Translations under genes and position numbers: made by a program
Origin: Vibrio sp. RE86
Lineage (GTDB): Bacteria; Pseudomonadota; Gammaproteobacteria; Enterobacterales; Vibrionaceae
Length of the DNA: 64,000 bases
Assembly (NCBI RefSeq): GCF_013114545.1
Contig: NZ_VTXI01000020.1
Span: 1 to 64,000, forward strand
Reading direction: 5' to 3'
Notes under the pieces: model-generated
Told to the model about the DNA's origin: nothing
What the model saw: the letters and a program-made list of their open reading frames with translations, nothing else
The model's database searches: none
In this document: positions 44,573-53,720 of the stretch, piece after piece
Layout: the number at the start of each line of letters is the position of its first letter
Position numbering within the stretch: position 1 is the first letter of the stretch

Positions 44573-45823
44573 ATGCAGTTCTCAAAGTTTGGTGAAAAGT
44601 TTAATCAGTACTCAGGTATCACACAGTTAATGGATGACTTAAATGATGGTCTACGCACTCCAGGTGCCATCATGCTCGGCGGCGGTAACCCTGCGGCCAT
44701 TCCTGCCATGCTCGACTACTTTCAACAAACCAGTGAAGAGATGCTCGCGAGCGGAGAACTCATTGCCGCAATGGCCAATTACGATGGTCCTCAAGGTAAA
44801 GATGCGTTTGTTAAAGCGTTGGCTGCCCTGCTTAAAGAGACTTACGGTTGGGATATTTCAGAAAAGAACATCAGCCTGACGAATGGTAGCCAAAGTGGTT
44901 TCTTCTACCTGTTTAACCTGCTCGCAGGAAAACAGACTGACGGTTCACACAAAAAAATTCTATTACCTATCGCACCGGAATACATTGGTTACGGCGACGC
45001 AGGTGTAGATAAAGATATCTTTGTCTCTTATCACCCAGAAATTGAACTACTAGATAATGGCCTGTTCAAGTATCACGTCGATTTTGAACAACTCAAGGTT
45101 GATGAGTCTGTTGCCGCGATCTGTGCGTCTCGCCCAACCAATCCAACAGGCAACGTGTTGACAGACGAAGAGATCCACAAGCTTGATAAGCTGGCACGAG
45201 AGAACAATATCCCGCTCATCATCGATAATGCCTACGGCTTGCCGTTTCCAAATATCATCTTTGAAGACGTAGAACCATTCTGGAATGAAAACACCATTCT
45301 ATGTATGAGCCTATCTAAGCTAGGCTTACCCGGTGTGCGTTGTGGCATTGTGATTGCGAGTGAAGAGATCACCCAAGCAATGACCAATATGAATGGCATT
45401 ATCAGCTTAGCACCAGGCAGCTTAGGCCCGGCCATCGCCAATCGTATGATTGAAAAAGGTGACTTGCTCAAACTGAGCTCAGAGGTGATCAAACCTTTCT
45501 ATAAACAGAAATCACAACGTGCCGTTCAACTACTGCAAGAAGCGATTACTGATGAACGTTTCCGCATCCATAAACCAGAGGGCGCTATCTTTCTTTGGTT
45601 ATGGTTTGATGAACTGCCGATTACCACTATGGAACTCTATGCACGCTTGAAAGCACGAGGAGTGTTGATTGTTCCAGGAGAGTATTTCTTTATCGGCCAA
45701 GAAGATGACTGGGAACACGCTCATCAATGCTTACGTATGAACTATGTGCAAGATGATGAGATGATGCAGAAAGGCATCAAGATTATTGCTGAAGAAGTAG
45801 AAAAAGCTTACCAAGACTGCTAA
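44573..45823 (+). CDS. avtA: valine--pyruvate aminotransferase
   Basis: AvtA transfers an amino group between valine and pyruvate, giving alanine and 2-oxoisovalerate. The 416-residue class I PLP enzyme has SRPTNPTGNVL (about 183-193), the DNAYGLPFPN aspartate/tyrosine block near residue 217-226 and the PLP lysine in SLSKLGLPGVRCG (about 246-258). It stands alone with a terminator after it. Confidence 0.93.
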   Translation: MQFSKFGEKFNQYSGITQLMDDLNDGLRTPGAIMLGGGNPAAIPAMLDYFQQTSEEMLASGELIAAMANYDGPQGKDAFVKALAALLKETYGWDISEKNISLTNGSQSGFFYLFNLLAGKQTDGSHKKILLPIAPEYIGYGDAGVDKDIFVSYHPEIELLDNGLFKYHVDFEQLKVDESVAAICASRPTNPTGNVLTDEEIHKLDKLARENNIPLIIDNAYGLPFPNIIFEDVEPFWNENTILCMSLSKLGLPGVRCGIVIASEEITQAMTNMNGIISLAPGSLGPAIANRMIEKGDLLKLSSEVIKPFYKQKSQRAVQLLQEAITDERFRIHKPEGAIFLWLWFDELPITTMELYARLKARGVLIVPGEYFFIGQEDDWEHAHQCLRMNYVQDDEMMQKGIKIIAEEVEKAYQDC

Positions 45824-45830
45824 TGACAAA

Positions 45831-45857
45831 GCCCAGAATCGCTATTCTGGGCATTTG
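45831..45857. terminator. terminator between avtA and the lipoprotein gene
   Basis: GCCCAGAAT / ATTCTGGGC (45831-45839 with 45844-45852), CGCT loop, with AAA before and ATTTGTTT after. Confidence 0.85.
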
Positions 45858-45858
45858 T

Positions 45859-46248
45859 TTAGATTGTTGGTAATGTTTCACATTGATAGAAGGTTGCCTC
45901 AACAGAATTCGAACGTCCATAAACTCCACCAAAGGTGCTCGTCGAACTAAAGTCACGTTCAATATAATTGGCTTGGACAGCGGCAGCAGCATCGGCAAAA
46001 TTTTTATTAATAAGTGTTTCGGCTTCTGCTTGATTAGGGCCTAGTTCCAGAACTCCCATAATACTCTGCATATTGGGGTTGAAAGCAGTGAGACCTTTTT
46101 CTACACAGTTGTATACCGCTTCTGGTTCAGAGTAAGCAATTCGGATAATGTCACCCGACGACGCTGTTACATCGCTTGCTAGTGGTGCAACCAAGCTAGA
46201 ACATCCCGTTAAAGCTACAAGGCCTGAAGCTAATAATACCTTTTTCAT
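45859..46248 (-). CDS. putative lipoprotein, 129 aa
   Basis: The N-terminus is a lipoprotein signal with lipobox LTGC (Cys16). The mature part is about 113 residues, with two more Cys (near 48 and 124) that could form a disulfide. I do not recognise the family. The residue after the lipid Cys is Ser, so outer-membrane sorting is likely by the +2 rule. Confidence 0.75.
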   Translation of the reverse strand: MKKVLLASGLVALTGCSSLVAPLASDVTASSGDIIRIAYSEPEAVYNCVEKGLTAFNPNMQSIMGVLELGPNQAEAETLINKNFADAAAAVQANYIERDFSSTSTFGGVYGRSNSVEATFYQCETLPTI

Positions 46249-46312
46249 ATTAAGACTCCTTCATTAAACATACAGAACAGCATACTTAAAATAACAAGAA
46301 GTACAAACAAAA

Positions 46313-46337
46313 AAAGAGCACCTTGATGGTGCTCTTT
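46313..46337. terminator. terminator after ibpA
   Basis: AAAGAGCACC / GGTGCTCTTT (46313-46322 with 46328-46337), 5-nt loop; on the minus strand it is followed by TTTTTTT-like sequence, ending the ibpA transcript. Confidence 0.85.
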
Positions 46338-46381
46338 CACTTTTCTTCCCGGCATATACGGCTAGTTAAAGCCTGTGGTCA

Positions 46382-46816
46382 TTAACCTTCTAAGAGGCTA
46401 TTACCACCAATCGCAATTTTACGTGGTTGCATAGCTTCTGGGATTTCGCGTTCTAGGTCAATGTGTAGTAGACCATTTTCCATGCTCGCACCCACGACTT
46501 TTACGTAGTCTGCTAGCTGGAATTTACGCTCGAAATCACGCTCTGCGATACCTTGGTATACGTATTTCTTCTCTTCTTCTGTTTTACGCTCACCCTTAAC
46601 GATCAGCATGTTCTCTTTTTGAGTAAGATCTAGCTGCTCTTCAGCAAAGCCTGCAACTGCCATAGTAATACGGTAGTTGTTTTCATCTTTTTGCTCGATG
46701 TTGTATGGAGGGTAACCGCCAGAAGTGTTCTTCGAAGTGTTCGCTTCCATCATGTTGAATAGACGATCGAAGCCGATTGCGTTGCGGTAAAGTGGAGTGA
46801 AATCTACAGTTCTCAT
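46382..46816 (-). CDS. ibpA: small heat shock protein IbpA (Hsp20)
   Basis: IbpA binds unfolded proteins and aggregates and passes them to DnaK/ClpB. The 144-residue protein has an N-terminal hydrophobic arm, an alpha-crystallin domain (about 36-128) and the C-terminal anchoring motif IAI (about 134-136). It is controlled at two levels visible in the DNA: a sigma-32 promoter (47073-47101) and a long leader ending in a ROSE-type thermometer hairpin that covers the ribosome-binding site. Confidence 0.94.
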   Translation of the reverse strand: MRTVDFTPLYRNAIGFDRLFNMMEANTSKNTSGGYPPYNIEQKDENNYRITMAVAGFAEEQLDLTQKENMLIVKGERKTEEEKKYVYQGIAERDFERKFQLADYVKVVGASMENGLLHIDLEREIPEAMQPRKIAIGGNSLLEG

Positions 46817-47065
46817 AATGCTATCCTTTTAGTAAGCAATAGTCTTAGTCGTGAGTTTGCGCGGATCTACTTTGTATAGATTGCTGCCGACTAAGGGACT
46901 CATTCACTATTCCTCTGGCTGCCTCTGTTAGGCTATATGCACGGGACATAGAAACGAATCAAGTTCAATTGTGTGCTTCTAAGGTCATCCTCTCGTGAGC
47001 GATACCTCTTCAGCTTTCCAGAAGGTCTGTTTCTTCTCTCTTGAGCAAGACAGCTTCCCTCTTCA
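46817..47065 (-). ncRNA. ibpA 5' UTR with ROSE-type RNA thermometer
   Basis: The last hairpin before the start codon pairs CUAUUGCUU with AAAGGAUAG (46834-46842 with 46821-46829), hiding the AAGGA ribosome-binding site. The UUGCU strand leaves one G bulged or mispaired, the hallmark of ROSE elements. The loop is ACUA. The upstream leader of about 200 nt, seen on the minus strand, has further stem candidates. Opening at high temperature should release translation. The end near 47065 is inferred from the promoter. Confidence 0.8.
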
Positions 47066-47072
47066 CAACTAG

Positions 47073-47101
47073 ATATGTGGATAGCACAAATCAGTTTCAA
47101 G
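47073..47101 (-). promoter_or_regulatory. sigma-32 promoter of ibpA
   Basis: On the minus strand CTTGAAA (47095-47101), 14-bp spacer and CCACATAT (47073-47080) match the heat-shock consensus CTTGAAA-N11-16-CCCCATNT. Confidence 0.85.
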
Positions 47102-47154
47102 GGATTATTTTCAAATATTTTTCCAAACCAATATTTTTCAATTACTTAATAAAC

Positions 47155-47184
47155 AAAAAGACCGCCATTTCGGGCAGTCTTTTT
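47155..47184 (-). terminator. terminator of the dnaA-gyrB operon
   Basis: On the minus strand AAAAAGACTGCC / GGCGGTCTTTTT (one G-U pair) with a 6-nt loop lies 34 bp after the gyrB stop. Confidence 0.85.
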
Positions 47185-47217
47185 AATTCATTTTAGATTA
47201 TTCCATTCAAGAAAAAT

Positions 47218-49635
47218 CTATACATCCAAGTTAGCAACCTTTAACGCATTCTCTTCGATGAAGTTACGACGAGGCTCTACTTGGTCACCCATTAGTGTCG
47301 TGAACAGTTGGTCTGCACCTACTGCATCTTCAATCGTTACCTGCATCATGCGACGAGTTTCTGGGTCCATTGTGGTTTCCCAAAGCTGATCTGGGTTCAT
47401 CTCACCTAGACCTTTGTAGCGTTGTAGACTTAGACCACGACGAGACTCTTTAATTAGCCACTCTAGTGCATCAACAAAACTTGATACTGGTTGAGTACGC
47501 TCACCACGTTTGATGTAAGCACCGTCTTCAATCAGACCTTCTAGCGCTTCAGACAGGCTTGCTAGCTTGCTGTACTCTTTCGAGTTGATTAGGTCGATGC
47601 TCAGGGCGTGCTCATGTGTTACACCATGAGTACGAACCACAATCTTAGGTAGATTTAGACCAAGTTCAGCGTGTTGCTCAACTTCGAAGCTGTATTGGCT
47701 TGCACCCACTTCTTTGGCATTTAGCTGCTCAACAAGCTGCTTAGTCCACGCTTCTACTGCTGCGCTGTCATGGCACTGCTCTGCCGTTAGGCGTGGTGTG
47801 TAGATAAGCTCATGCATTAGCGCGCGTGGGTAACGACGGCTCATGCGATCCACCAGCTTGATACCAGAGTTGTACTGTTGAACCAGTTTCTCTAGTGCTT
47901 CACCACCTAGAGCAGGCGCTTCGGCGTTTACATGCAGAGAAGCGTTATCTAGAGCAAGTGCAACCTGGTATTGGTTCATCGCGTCTTCGTCTTTAATGTA
48001 CTGCTCTTGCTTACCTTTCTTCACTTTGTAAAGCGGTGGCTGAGCGATGTACACGTAACCACGCTCGATAAGCTCTGGCATTTGACGGTAGAAGAACGTC
48101 AGAAGTAGCGTACGGATGTGAGAACCATCGACATCGGCATCGGTCATGATGATGATGTTGTGGTAACGCAGTTTATCCGGGTTGTATTCGTCACGACCGA
48201 TACCACAGCCAAGTGCCGTGATTAGCGTTGCCACTTCCTGAGAAGAAAGCATCTTGTCGAAACGAGCTTTTTCTACGTTAAGAATCTTACCTTTCAGCGG
48301 AAGGATTGCTTGGTTCTTACGGTTACGGCCTTGTTTTGCGGAGCCGCCTGCCGAGTCACCCTCCACTATGTATAGTTCAGACAGTGCTGGGTCTTTTTCC
48401 TGACAGTCAGCCAGTTTACCTGGAAGACCAGCTAGGTCTAGCGCGCCTTTACGACGAGTCATCTCACGAGCTTTACGCGCTGCATCACGAGCACGTGCTG
48501 CATCGATGATCTTAGTACAAACAGTTTTCGCTTCAGCTGGGTGCTCAATTAGGAACTCAGACAGCTTCTCACCCATAGCTTGTTCTACTGCTGATTTCAC
48601 TTCAGAAGAAACTAGCTTATCTTTAGTCTGGCTTGAGAACTTAGGATCAGGAACCTTAACTGAGATAACCGCAGTTAGACCTTCACGCGCATCATCACCA
48701 GATGTTGCTGTTTTTGCTTTCTTCGAGAAGCCTTCTTTGTCCATGAACGAGTTCAGGGTACGAGTTAGGGCTGCACGGAAGCCAGCAAGGTGAGTACCAC
48801 CATCACGCTGAGGGATGTTGTTGGTGAAACAGTAGATGTTTTCTTGGTAGCCATCGTTCCACTGCATTGCAACTTCTACTGCAATGCCGTCTTCACGCTC
48901 TGCGTTGAAGTGGAATACTTTCTCGATGATTGGCGTCTTGTTGGTGTTCAAGTGCTCAACGAATGCTTGGATACCACCTTCATACATGAAGTGGTCGCCT
49001 TTGTCTTCTTCACGCTCGTCACGTAGCTTGATCGATACGCCCGAGTTTAGGAAAGAAAGCTCACGTAGACGCTTAGCTAGGATATCGTAGTGGAATTCTG
49101 TGTTAGAGAATGTCTCTTCGCTTGGCCAGAAACGGATTTCTGTACCCGTTTTGTCTGTCTCACCAATCACTGCTAGTGGCGCTTGAGGCTCACCGTGGTG
49201 ATAAGTTTGAGTATGGATTTGACCGCCGCGATGGATAGTTAGCGTCACCTGTTTAGACAGTGCGTTTACTACCGAAACACCTACACCGTGTAGACCGCCC
49301 GATACTTTGTATGAGTTGTCATCGAACTTACCACCCGCGTGAAGTACCGTCATGATAACTTCTGCCGCTGATACTTTCTCTTCTGGGTGCATCTCTGTAG
49401 GGATACCACGACCATCATCGCGTACCGAAACAGAACAATCTTCATGGATAGTGACAATGATGTCTTTACAGTGACCTGCCAACGCTTCATCAATTGAGTT
49501 ATCCACCACCTCGAAGACCATGTGGTGCAGACCGGTACCATCATCCGTGTCGCCGATGTACATACCAGGACGCTTACGTACTGCGTCCAGACCCTTTAGT
49601 ACTTTAATACTCGATGAATCGTAATTTTCAGACAT
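47218..49635 (-). CDS. gyrB: DNA gyrase subunit B
   Basis: GyrB is the ATPase subunit of DNA gyrase, which introduces negative supercoils. The 805-residue protein has the GHKL ATPase domain (VDNSIDEALAG near residue 44, DDGRGIP near 73, GGLHGVGVSVVNA near 113), the transducer, the TOPRIM segment with EGDSAGGSAKQG and DADVDGSHI, and a C-terminal QRYKGLGEMN block. It is the last gene of dnaA-dnaN-recF-gyrB and starts 13 bp after recF. Confidence 0.98.
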   Translation of the reverse strand: MSENYDSSSIKVLKGLDAVRKRPGMYIGDTDDGTGLHHMVFEVVDNSIDEALAGHCKDIIVTIHEDCSVSVRDDGRGIPTEMHPEEKVSAAEVIMTVLHAGGKFDDNSYKVSGGLHGVGVSVVNALSKQVTLTIHRGGQIHTQTYHHGEPQAPLAVIGETDKTGTEIRFWPSEETFSNTEFHYDILAKRLRELSFLNSGVSIKLRDEREEDKGDHFMYEGGIQAFVEHLNTNKTPIIEKVFHFNAEREDGIAVEVAMQWNDGYQENIYCFTNNIPQRDGGTHLAGFRAALTRTLNSFMDKEGFSKKAKTATSGDDAREGLTAVISVKVPDPKFSSQTKDKLVSSEVKSAVEQAMGEKLSEFLIEHPAEAKTVCTKIIDAARARDAARKAREMTRRKGALDLAGLPGKLADCQEKDPALSELYIVEGDSAGGSAKQGRNRKNQAILPLKGKILNVEKARFDKMLSSQEVATLITALGCGIGRDEYNPDKLRYHNIIIMTDADVDGSHIRTLLLTFFYRQMPELIERGYVYIAQPPLYKVKKGKQEQYIKDEDAMNQYQVALALDNASLHVNAEAPALGGEALEKLVQQYNSGIKLVDRMSRRYPRALMHELIYTPRLTAEQCHDSAAVEAWTKQLVEQLNAKEVGASQYSFEVEQHAELGLNLPKIVVRTHGVTHEHALSIDLINSKEYSKLASLSEALEGLIEDGAYIKRGERTQPVSSFVDALEWLIKESRRGLSLQRYKGLGEMNPDQLWETTMDPETRRMMQVTIEDAVGADQLFTTLMGDQVEPRRNFIEENALKVANLDV

Positions 49636-49648
49636 GAGTTATCTTCCA

Positions 49649-50731
49649 CTATATATTTTGCTCTATTGTGCCATGTTCCACATGGAACATCTTACCATTT
49701 TCATCATGCATATCTGCAATCTGACTGTCAGTAATAGAGCTTACAAAAACTTGAGCCCCCGTCTCTTTTAAGCAGTCGGCTAGACGCTTACGACGTTGGC
49801 TATCTAATTCTGATGCAAAGTCATCAATTAAGTAGATGCATTGCTTGCCAGTCATTTCGGTAAGGTGCTGCCCTTGCGCGACTCGCAACGCACACACCAT
49901 CAATTTTAACTGGCCTCGTGACAGCACATCTTCAACAGGAGTGCCGTTCACTTTAATGCGTAAATCGGCTTTGTTTGGCCCACTAAAAGTGTAGCCAAGA
50001 GCCTGATCACGTTCGAAATTCTTCTCTAGTATCTCTTGGTATGGGGTGTCTTTATCCCAACCACGATAATACTTTAATTGGATATCAAATTCTGGCAAAA
50101 AGACGCGGCAAATCTCTTCAGCTTTGACTTTCATCTGCTCAACGTAGCTGGCTCGCCACTGACTGATGTTTTCTGCCAGCCTTGCCATCTCTTGATCCCA
50201 ATAGCTGAGCTCACGATAGCTGGTGGCCGTCTTGAGTAACGCATTACGCTGCTTATTAAGACGCTTAAAACGCCCCCACGCATCATAAAACGCAGACTCG
50301 GTGTGAAACACACCCCAGTCAATAAACGCACGGCGATGTTTAGGGCCATCCGTCAGCAAATCAAACCCTTCAGGGTGAATCAATTGCAGAGGCAAAACCT
50401 GCGCTAGCTGTGCAAGCTTTTGTCCAGATTGACCGCCTATTTTAACCTCTGTTGAACCATCACGCTGCTTATTAATGCCAATTGGTAGCTCAAATTGATC
50501 CGAGTTCAAAAAACGCCCATGAACAAACAGCTCATTGCACTCATTTTGAATAATTCGGCCTGTCAGAGAACTCTTAAAAGAGCGGCCATGACCAAGCAGA
50601 TAAATGGCTTCCAGCACACTGGTTTTGCCACTACCGTTAGGGCCAATAAGAAAGTTAAAGCCTGCTGACAGGTTAATGTCACAGGCTTCAATGTTTCTAA
50701 ATTGCTTTATGATGAGACGGGTAAGCGGCAT
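49649..50731 (-). CDS. recF: DNA replication/repair protein RecF
   Basis: RecF, with RecO and RecR, loads RecA at single-strand gaps. The 360-residue SMC-like ATPase has Walker A GPNGSGKT (30-37), the signature LSRGQLK (about 274-280) and Walker B YLIDDFASELD (about 304-314). It starts one base after the dnaN stop, so it is translationally coupled in the dnaA operon. Confidence 0.96.
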   Translation of the reverse strand: MPLTRLIIKQFRNIEACDINLSAGFNFLIGPNGSGKTSVLEAIYLLGHGRSFKSSLTGRIIQNECNELFVHGRFLNSDQFELPIGINKQRDGSTEVKIGGQSGQKLAQLAQVLPLQLIHPEGFDLLTDGPKHRRAFIDWGVFHTESAFYDAWGRFKRLNKQRNALLKTATSYRELSYWDQEMARLAENISQWRASYVEQMKVKAEEICRVFLPEFDIQLKYYRGWDKDTPYQEILEKNFERDQALGYTFSGPNKADLRIKVNGTPVEDVLSRGQLKLMVCALRVAQGQHLTEMTGKQCIYLIDDFASELDSQRRKRLADCLKETGAQVFVSSITDSQIADMHDENGKMFHVEHGTIEQNI

Positions 50732-50732
50732 G

Positions 50733-51833
50733 CTAGAGTCGAATCGGCATCACCACATACATGGCACTGTCATCTTCTGCGTTTTCAATCAACGCACTGG
50801 CATTGGCATCCGACATAGAGACTCGAACCTTTTCACAACGTAGCGTATTCAATACATCTAATACGTAGCTAACGTTGAAGCCAATCTCAATAGCCTCACC
50901 TTCAAAGCTGACATCTAGCATCTCTTCCGCTTCTTCTTGCTCAGGGTTGTTCGCAGTAATGCGCATCTCTTCACCAGCAAGATTCACTCGCACGCCACGG
51001 AATTTTTCGTTAGATAGAATCGCAGCACGTGAAAATGCTTGGCGCAGTTCATCACAGCCCGCCTCTAAAGTCTTGGTCGTGCTTTGTGGCATTACGCGGC
51101 GATAGTCTGGGAATCGGCCATCAACGAGCTTAGATGTGAAGACATAGTTGTTCACTTCAGCACGTACGTTAGAGCTACCGATTTGCAGAACAACTGGCTG
51201 CTCAGGTGCATCAAGCAATTTAACCAACTCCAGTACACCTTTACGCGGAACAATGATTTGCTTTTGTGCAAAGTCAGCGCCCAACTGAGTTTGAGATACC
51301 GCCATACGGTGTCCATCGGTTGCTACACTGCGCAGTGTCGTGCCATCGATTTCAAATAACATACCATTGAGGTAGTAACGAACATCTTGATTCGCCATTG
51401 AGAACTGAGTTTTCTCAACTAAGCCACGAAGCTCAGCTTGAGTTAGCGACACTTCCACTTCACTCTGCCAATCTTCAATATTTGGAAAATCATTCGCCGG
51501 TAGTGTCGATAAAGAGAATCGGCTACGGCCTGAGCGCACTTGAACACGATCGCCTTCTAAAACAAAGGTAATCACTGAGTCATCAGGAAGTCCGCGACAA
51601 ATATCAAGAAACTTACGTGAAGGCACAGTAATACTGCCCGCTTCAAACTCACCTTCCAAAGTCACGCGACTGATCAGTTCCACTTCTAGGTCGGTTGCTG
51701 TCATAGACAGAACGTTGTCTTCTACTTTTAGCAATAGGTTACCGAGAATAGGTAAAGTGGGACGACCACCTAGTGCGCCGGAAACTTGTTGAAGAGGTTT
51801 CAGCAGGTGGCTACGCTCAATGGAAAATTTCAT
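50733..51833 (-). CDS. dnaN: DNA polymerase III beta sliding clamp
   Basis: DnaN is the ring clamp that tethers DNA polymerase to the template. The 366-residue protein has three repeated clamp domains (about 1-120, 128-243, 245-366) and ends with VVMPIRL, the usual C-terminus that forms part of the partner-binding pocket. It lies 71 bp downstream of dnaA in the same operon. Confidence 0.97.
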   Translation of the reverse strand: MKFSIERSHLLKPLQQVSGALGGRPTLPILGNLLLKVEDNVLSMTATDLEVELISRVTLEGEFEAGSITVPSRKFLDICRGLPDDSVITFVLEGDRVQVRSGRSRFSLSTLPANDFPNIEDWQSEVEVSLTQAELRGLVEKTQFSMANQDVRYYLNGMLFEIDGTTLRSVATDGHRMAVSQTQLGADFAQKQIIVPRKGVLELVKLLDAPEQPVVLQIGSSNVRAEVNNYVFTSKLVDGRFPDYRRVMPQSTTKTLEAGCDELRQAFSRAAILSNEKFRGVRVNLAGEEMRITANNPEQEEAEEMLDVSFEGEAIEIGFNVSYVLDVLNTLRCEKVRVSMSDANASALIENAEDDSAMYVVMPIRL

Positions 51834-51904
51834 AGGATGCTCTTATCCGTATTCGTTGGTTGTTTCAGTGCTTAGAATACTGTGAATCAAGAAATAGTGC
51901 GAAC

Positions 51905-53311
51905 TTAAGAAGAAAGTGTACGAATCAGATTCGAGTAGTCTTCTTTAATATCATGGCTCTCTTCACGCAGCTGCTCTATCTTTCGGCAAGCGTGCAGTAC
52001 GGTCGTATGGTCACGGCCACCAAACGCATCGCCAATCTCAGGCAAGCTGTGGTTAGTCAGTTCTTTCGCCAGTGCCATCGCCAATTGACGAGGACGCGCA
52101 ACAGAACGAGAGCGACGCTTCGACAGTAAATCTGCTACTTTGATCTTGTAGTACTCAGCAACCGTCTTTTGAATGTTATCGATCGTAACTAGCTTCTCTT
52201 GCAACGCTAGTAGATCGCGCAAGGCTTCACGAACAAAATCAATAGTAATCGGACGACCGGTAAAGTTTGCATTGGCAATAACACGGTTGAGTGCACCCTC
52301 AAGCTCACGAACGTTTGAACGCAGACGCTTAGCGATAAAGAATGCCACTTCATCAGCGAGGTGAATTTGGTGGTCTTCCGCTTTTTTCATCAAGATCGCA
52401 ACGCGCGTTTCAAGCTCAGGTGGCTCAATCGCAACCGTTAGACCCCAACCAAAGCGAGATTTAAGACGATCTTCTACGCCGCTGATCTCTTTAGGATAGC
52501 GATCCGACGTTAGGATGATCTGCTGGTTGCCTTCAAGCAGAGCATTAAAGGTATGGAAGAACTCTTCCTGAGATCGCTCTTTATTAGCAAAGAATTGGAT
52601 ATCATCGATCAATAGTGCATCGACACTGCGGTAGTAGCGCTTGAACTCTTCAATCGCATTGTTTTGCAGCGCTTTCACCATATCTTGCACAAAACGCTCC
52701 GAGTGCATGTAGACCACTTTCGCATTCGGCTTGTTATCCACAATCGCGTTGCCGACAGCATGCAGTAGGTGAGTTTTACCTAGGCCAGTGCCACCGTAGA
52801 GGAAGAGAGGGTTATATGCCGCACCTGGGTTGTCCGCCACTTGACGTGCCGCAGCCAAACCAAGCTGGTTCGATTTACCCTCAACGAAGTTATTAAACTT
52901 GTGCTTAATATTGACGTTAGAACGGTGGTTGATGTCCGCGACCGCTTCTTCGTCGTCATCCCATGTTTTATGCACAGGCTTTCGTGCTTGCAGTTGCGCT
53001 GGCGCAGACGACTCGGCCGCAATGTCCGCTGGCGTGCGTTTTGGCTCTGGCTTAGACGCTACGACAGGGCGAGCGCCAATTTCAAAATGCAGCGTTGGGA
53101 TATCGTTACCACAATATTCTTTTAACAGACGATTGATGCTGTTGAGGTACTTATCGCGCACCCAATCAAGAACGAAACGGTTTGGCGCAAATAAGGTGAG
53201 AGTATTGTCATTGAGCTCCGCTTGTAATCCACGGATCCAAGTGTTGAACTCAGTTGCGGTTAGCTCTTCTTGTAGTTGTTGCTGGCATTGCAACCAAAGC
53301 GAAGATGACAC
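51905..53311 (-). CDS. dnaA: chromosomal replication initiator DnaA
   Basis: DnaA binds the origin boxes and opens the DNA unwinding element. With GTG at 53311 the product has 468 residues, the Vibrio length and N-terminus; an in-frame TTG lies 15 bp upstream (53326). Domains: I (1 to about 80), linker II (about 85-130), AAA+ III with Walker A GGTGLGKT (173-180) and Walker B LLIDDIQF, and IV with the box-binding RDHTTVLHACRKI motif. DnaA boxes in its upstream region indicate autoregulation. Confidence 0.96.
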   Translation of the reverse strand: MSSSLWLQCQQQLQEELTATEFNTWIRGLQAELNDNTLTLFAPNRFVLDWVRDKYLNSINRLLKEYCGNDIPTLHFEIGARPVVASKPEPKRTPADIAAESSAPAQLQARKPVHKTWDDDEEAVADINHRSNVNIKHKFNNFVEGKSNQLGLAAARQVADNPGAAYNPLFLYGGTGLGKTHLLHAVGNAIVDNKPNAKVVYMHSERFVQDMVKALQNNAIEEFKRYYRSVDALLIDDIQFFANKERSQEEFFHTFNALLEGNQQIILTSDRYPKEISGVEDRLKSRFGWGLTVAIEPPELETRVAILMKKAEDHQIHLADEVAFFIAKRLRSNVRELEGALNRVIANANFTGRPITIDFVREALRDLLALQEKLVTIDNIQKTVAEYYKIKVADLLSKRRSRSVARPRQLAMALAKELTNHSLPEIGDAFGGRDHTTVLHACRKIEQLREESHDIKEDYSNLIRTLSS

Positions 53312-53398
53312 GGTGCCCTCACTCAAAGTCTATGATCGGAAAAGATTGGCAATTTTACCTGTTGATAACCAAGATCGCCAGCAAATGATCGGCGATCC

Positions 53399-53490
53399 AG
53401 TGAATAAGATCTAAGTTATTCACAATATTTTCGCCATCATTCGATGGATCCCCACACATCGCCCCATTATTACCCACACTTTGATCCACA
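53399..53490. promoter_or_regulatory. DnaA box cluster upstream of dnaA
   Basis: AGTGAATAA (53399-53407) and TTATTCACA (53416-53424) are near-identical DnaA boxes in inverted order around GATCTAAG. TTACCCACA (53470-53478) and TGATCCACA (53482-53490) are weaker matches. They lie 90-180 bp before dnaA, where DnaA autoregulation is expected. The rest of 53312-53720 is AT-rich with no gene. Confidence 0.65.
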
Positions 53491-53720
53491 ATTGGGCAAA
53501 AGTGACGAGATCCATCCTCTGGTGATAACTCTGTGAATTAAGCATTGGAATTAGATCATTTTCATGGGGTAACTTGTGACCCTAAACCTCCACATTCGCC
53601 CCAAAAACCGCTGACTTTTTAACCTTATTACTCTACTGTCTAGGATATTGCACTTGGTTATTTATCTAAACGAGTAAAGTGACAGTAGTATTTATCCCCA
53701 TAATTATATGGAGTTGTACT

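Noticed and set aside
53312..53326. TTG start for dnaA 15 bp upstream of the GTG
   Set aside because: The GTG gives the conserved DnaA N-terminus (MSSSLW) and length; TGAGGG precedes it at workable distance. The TTG cannot be fully excluded.
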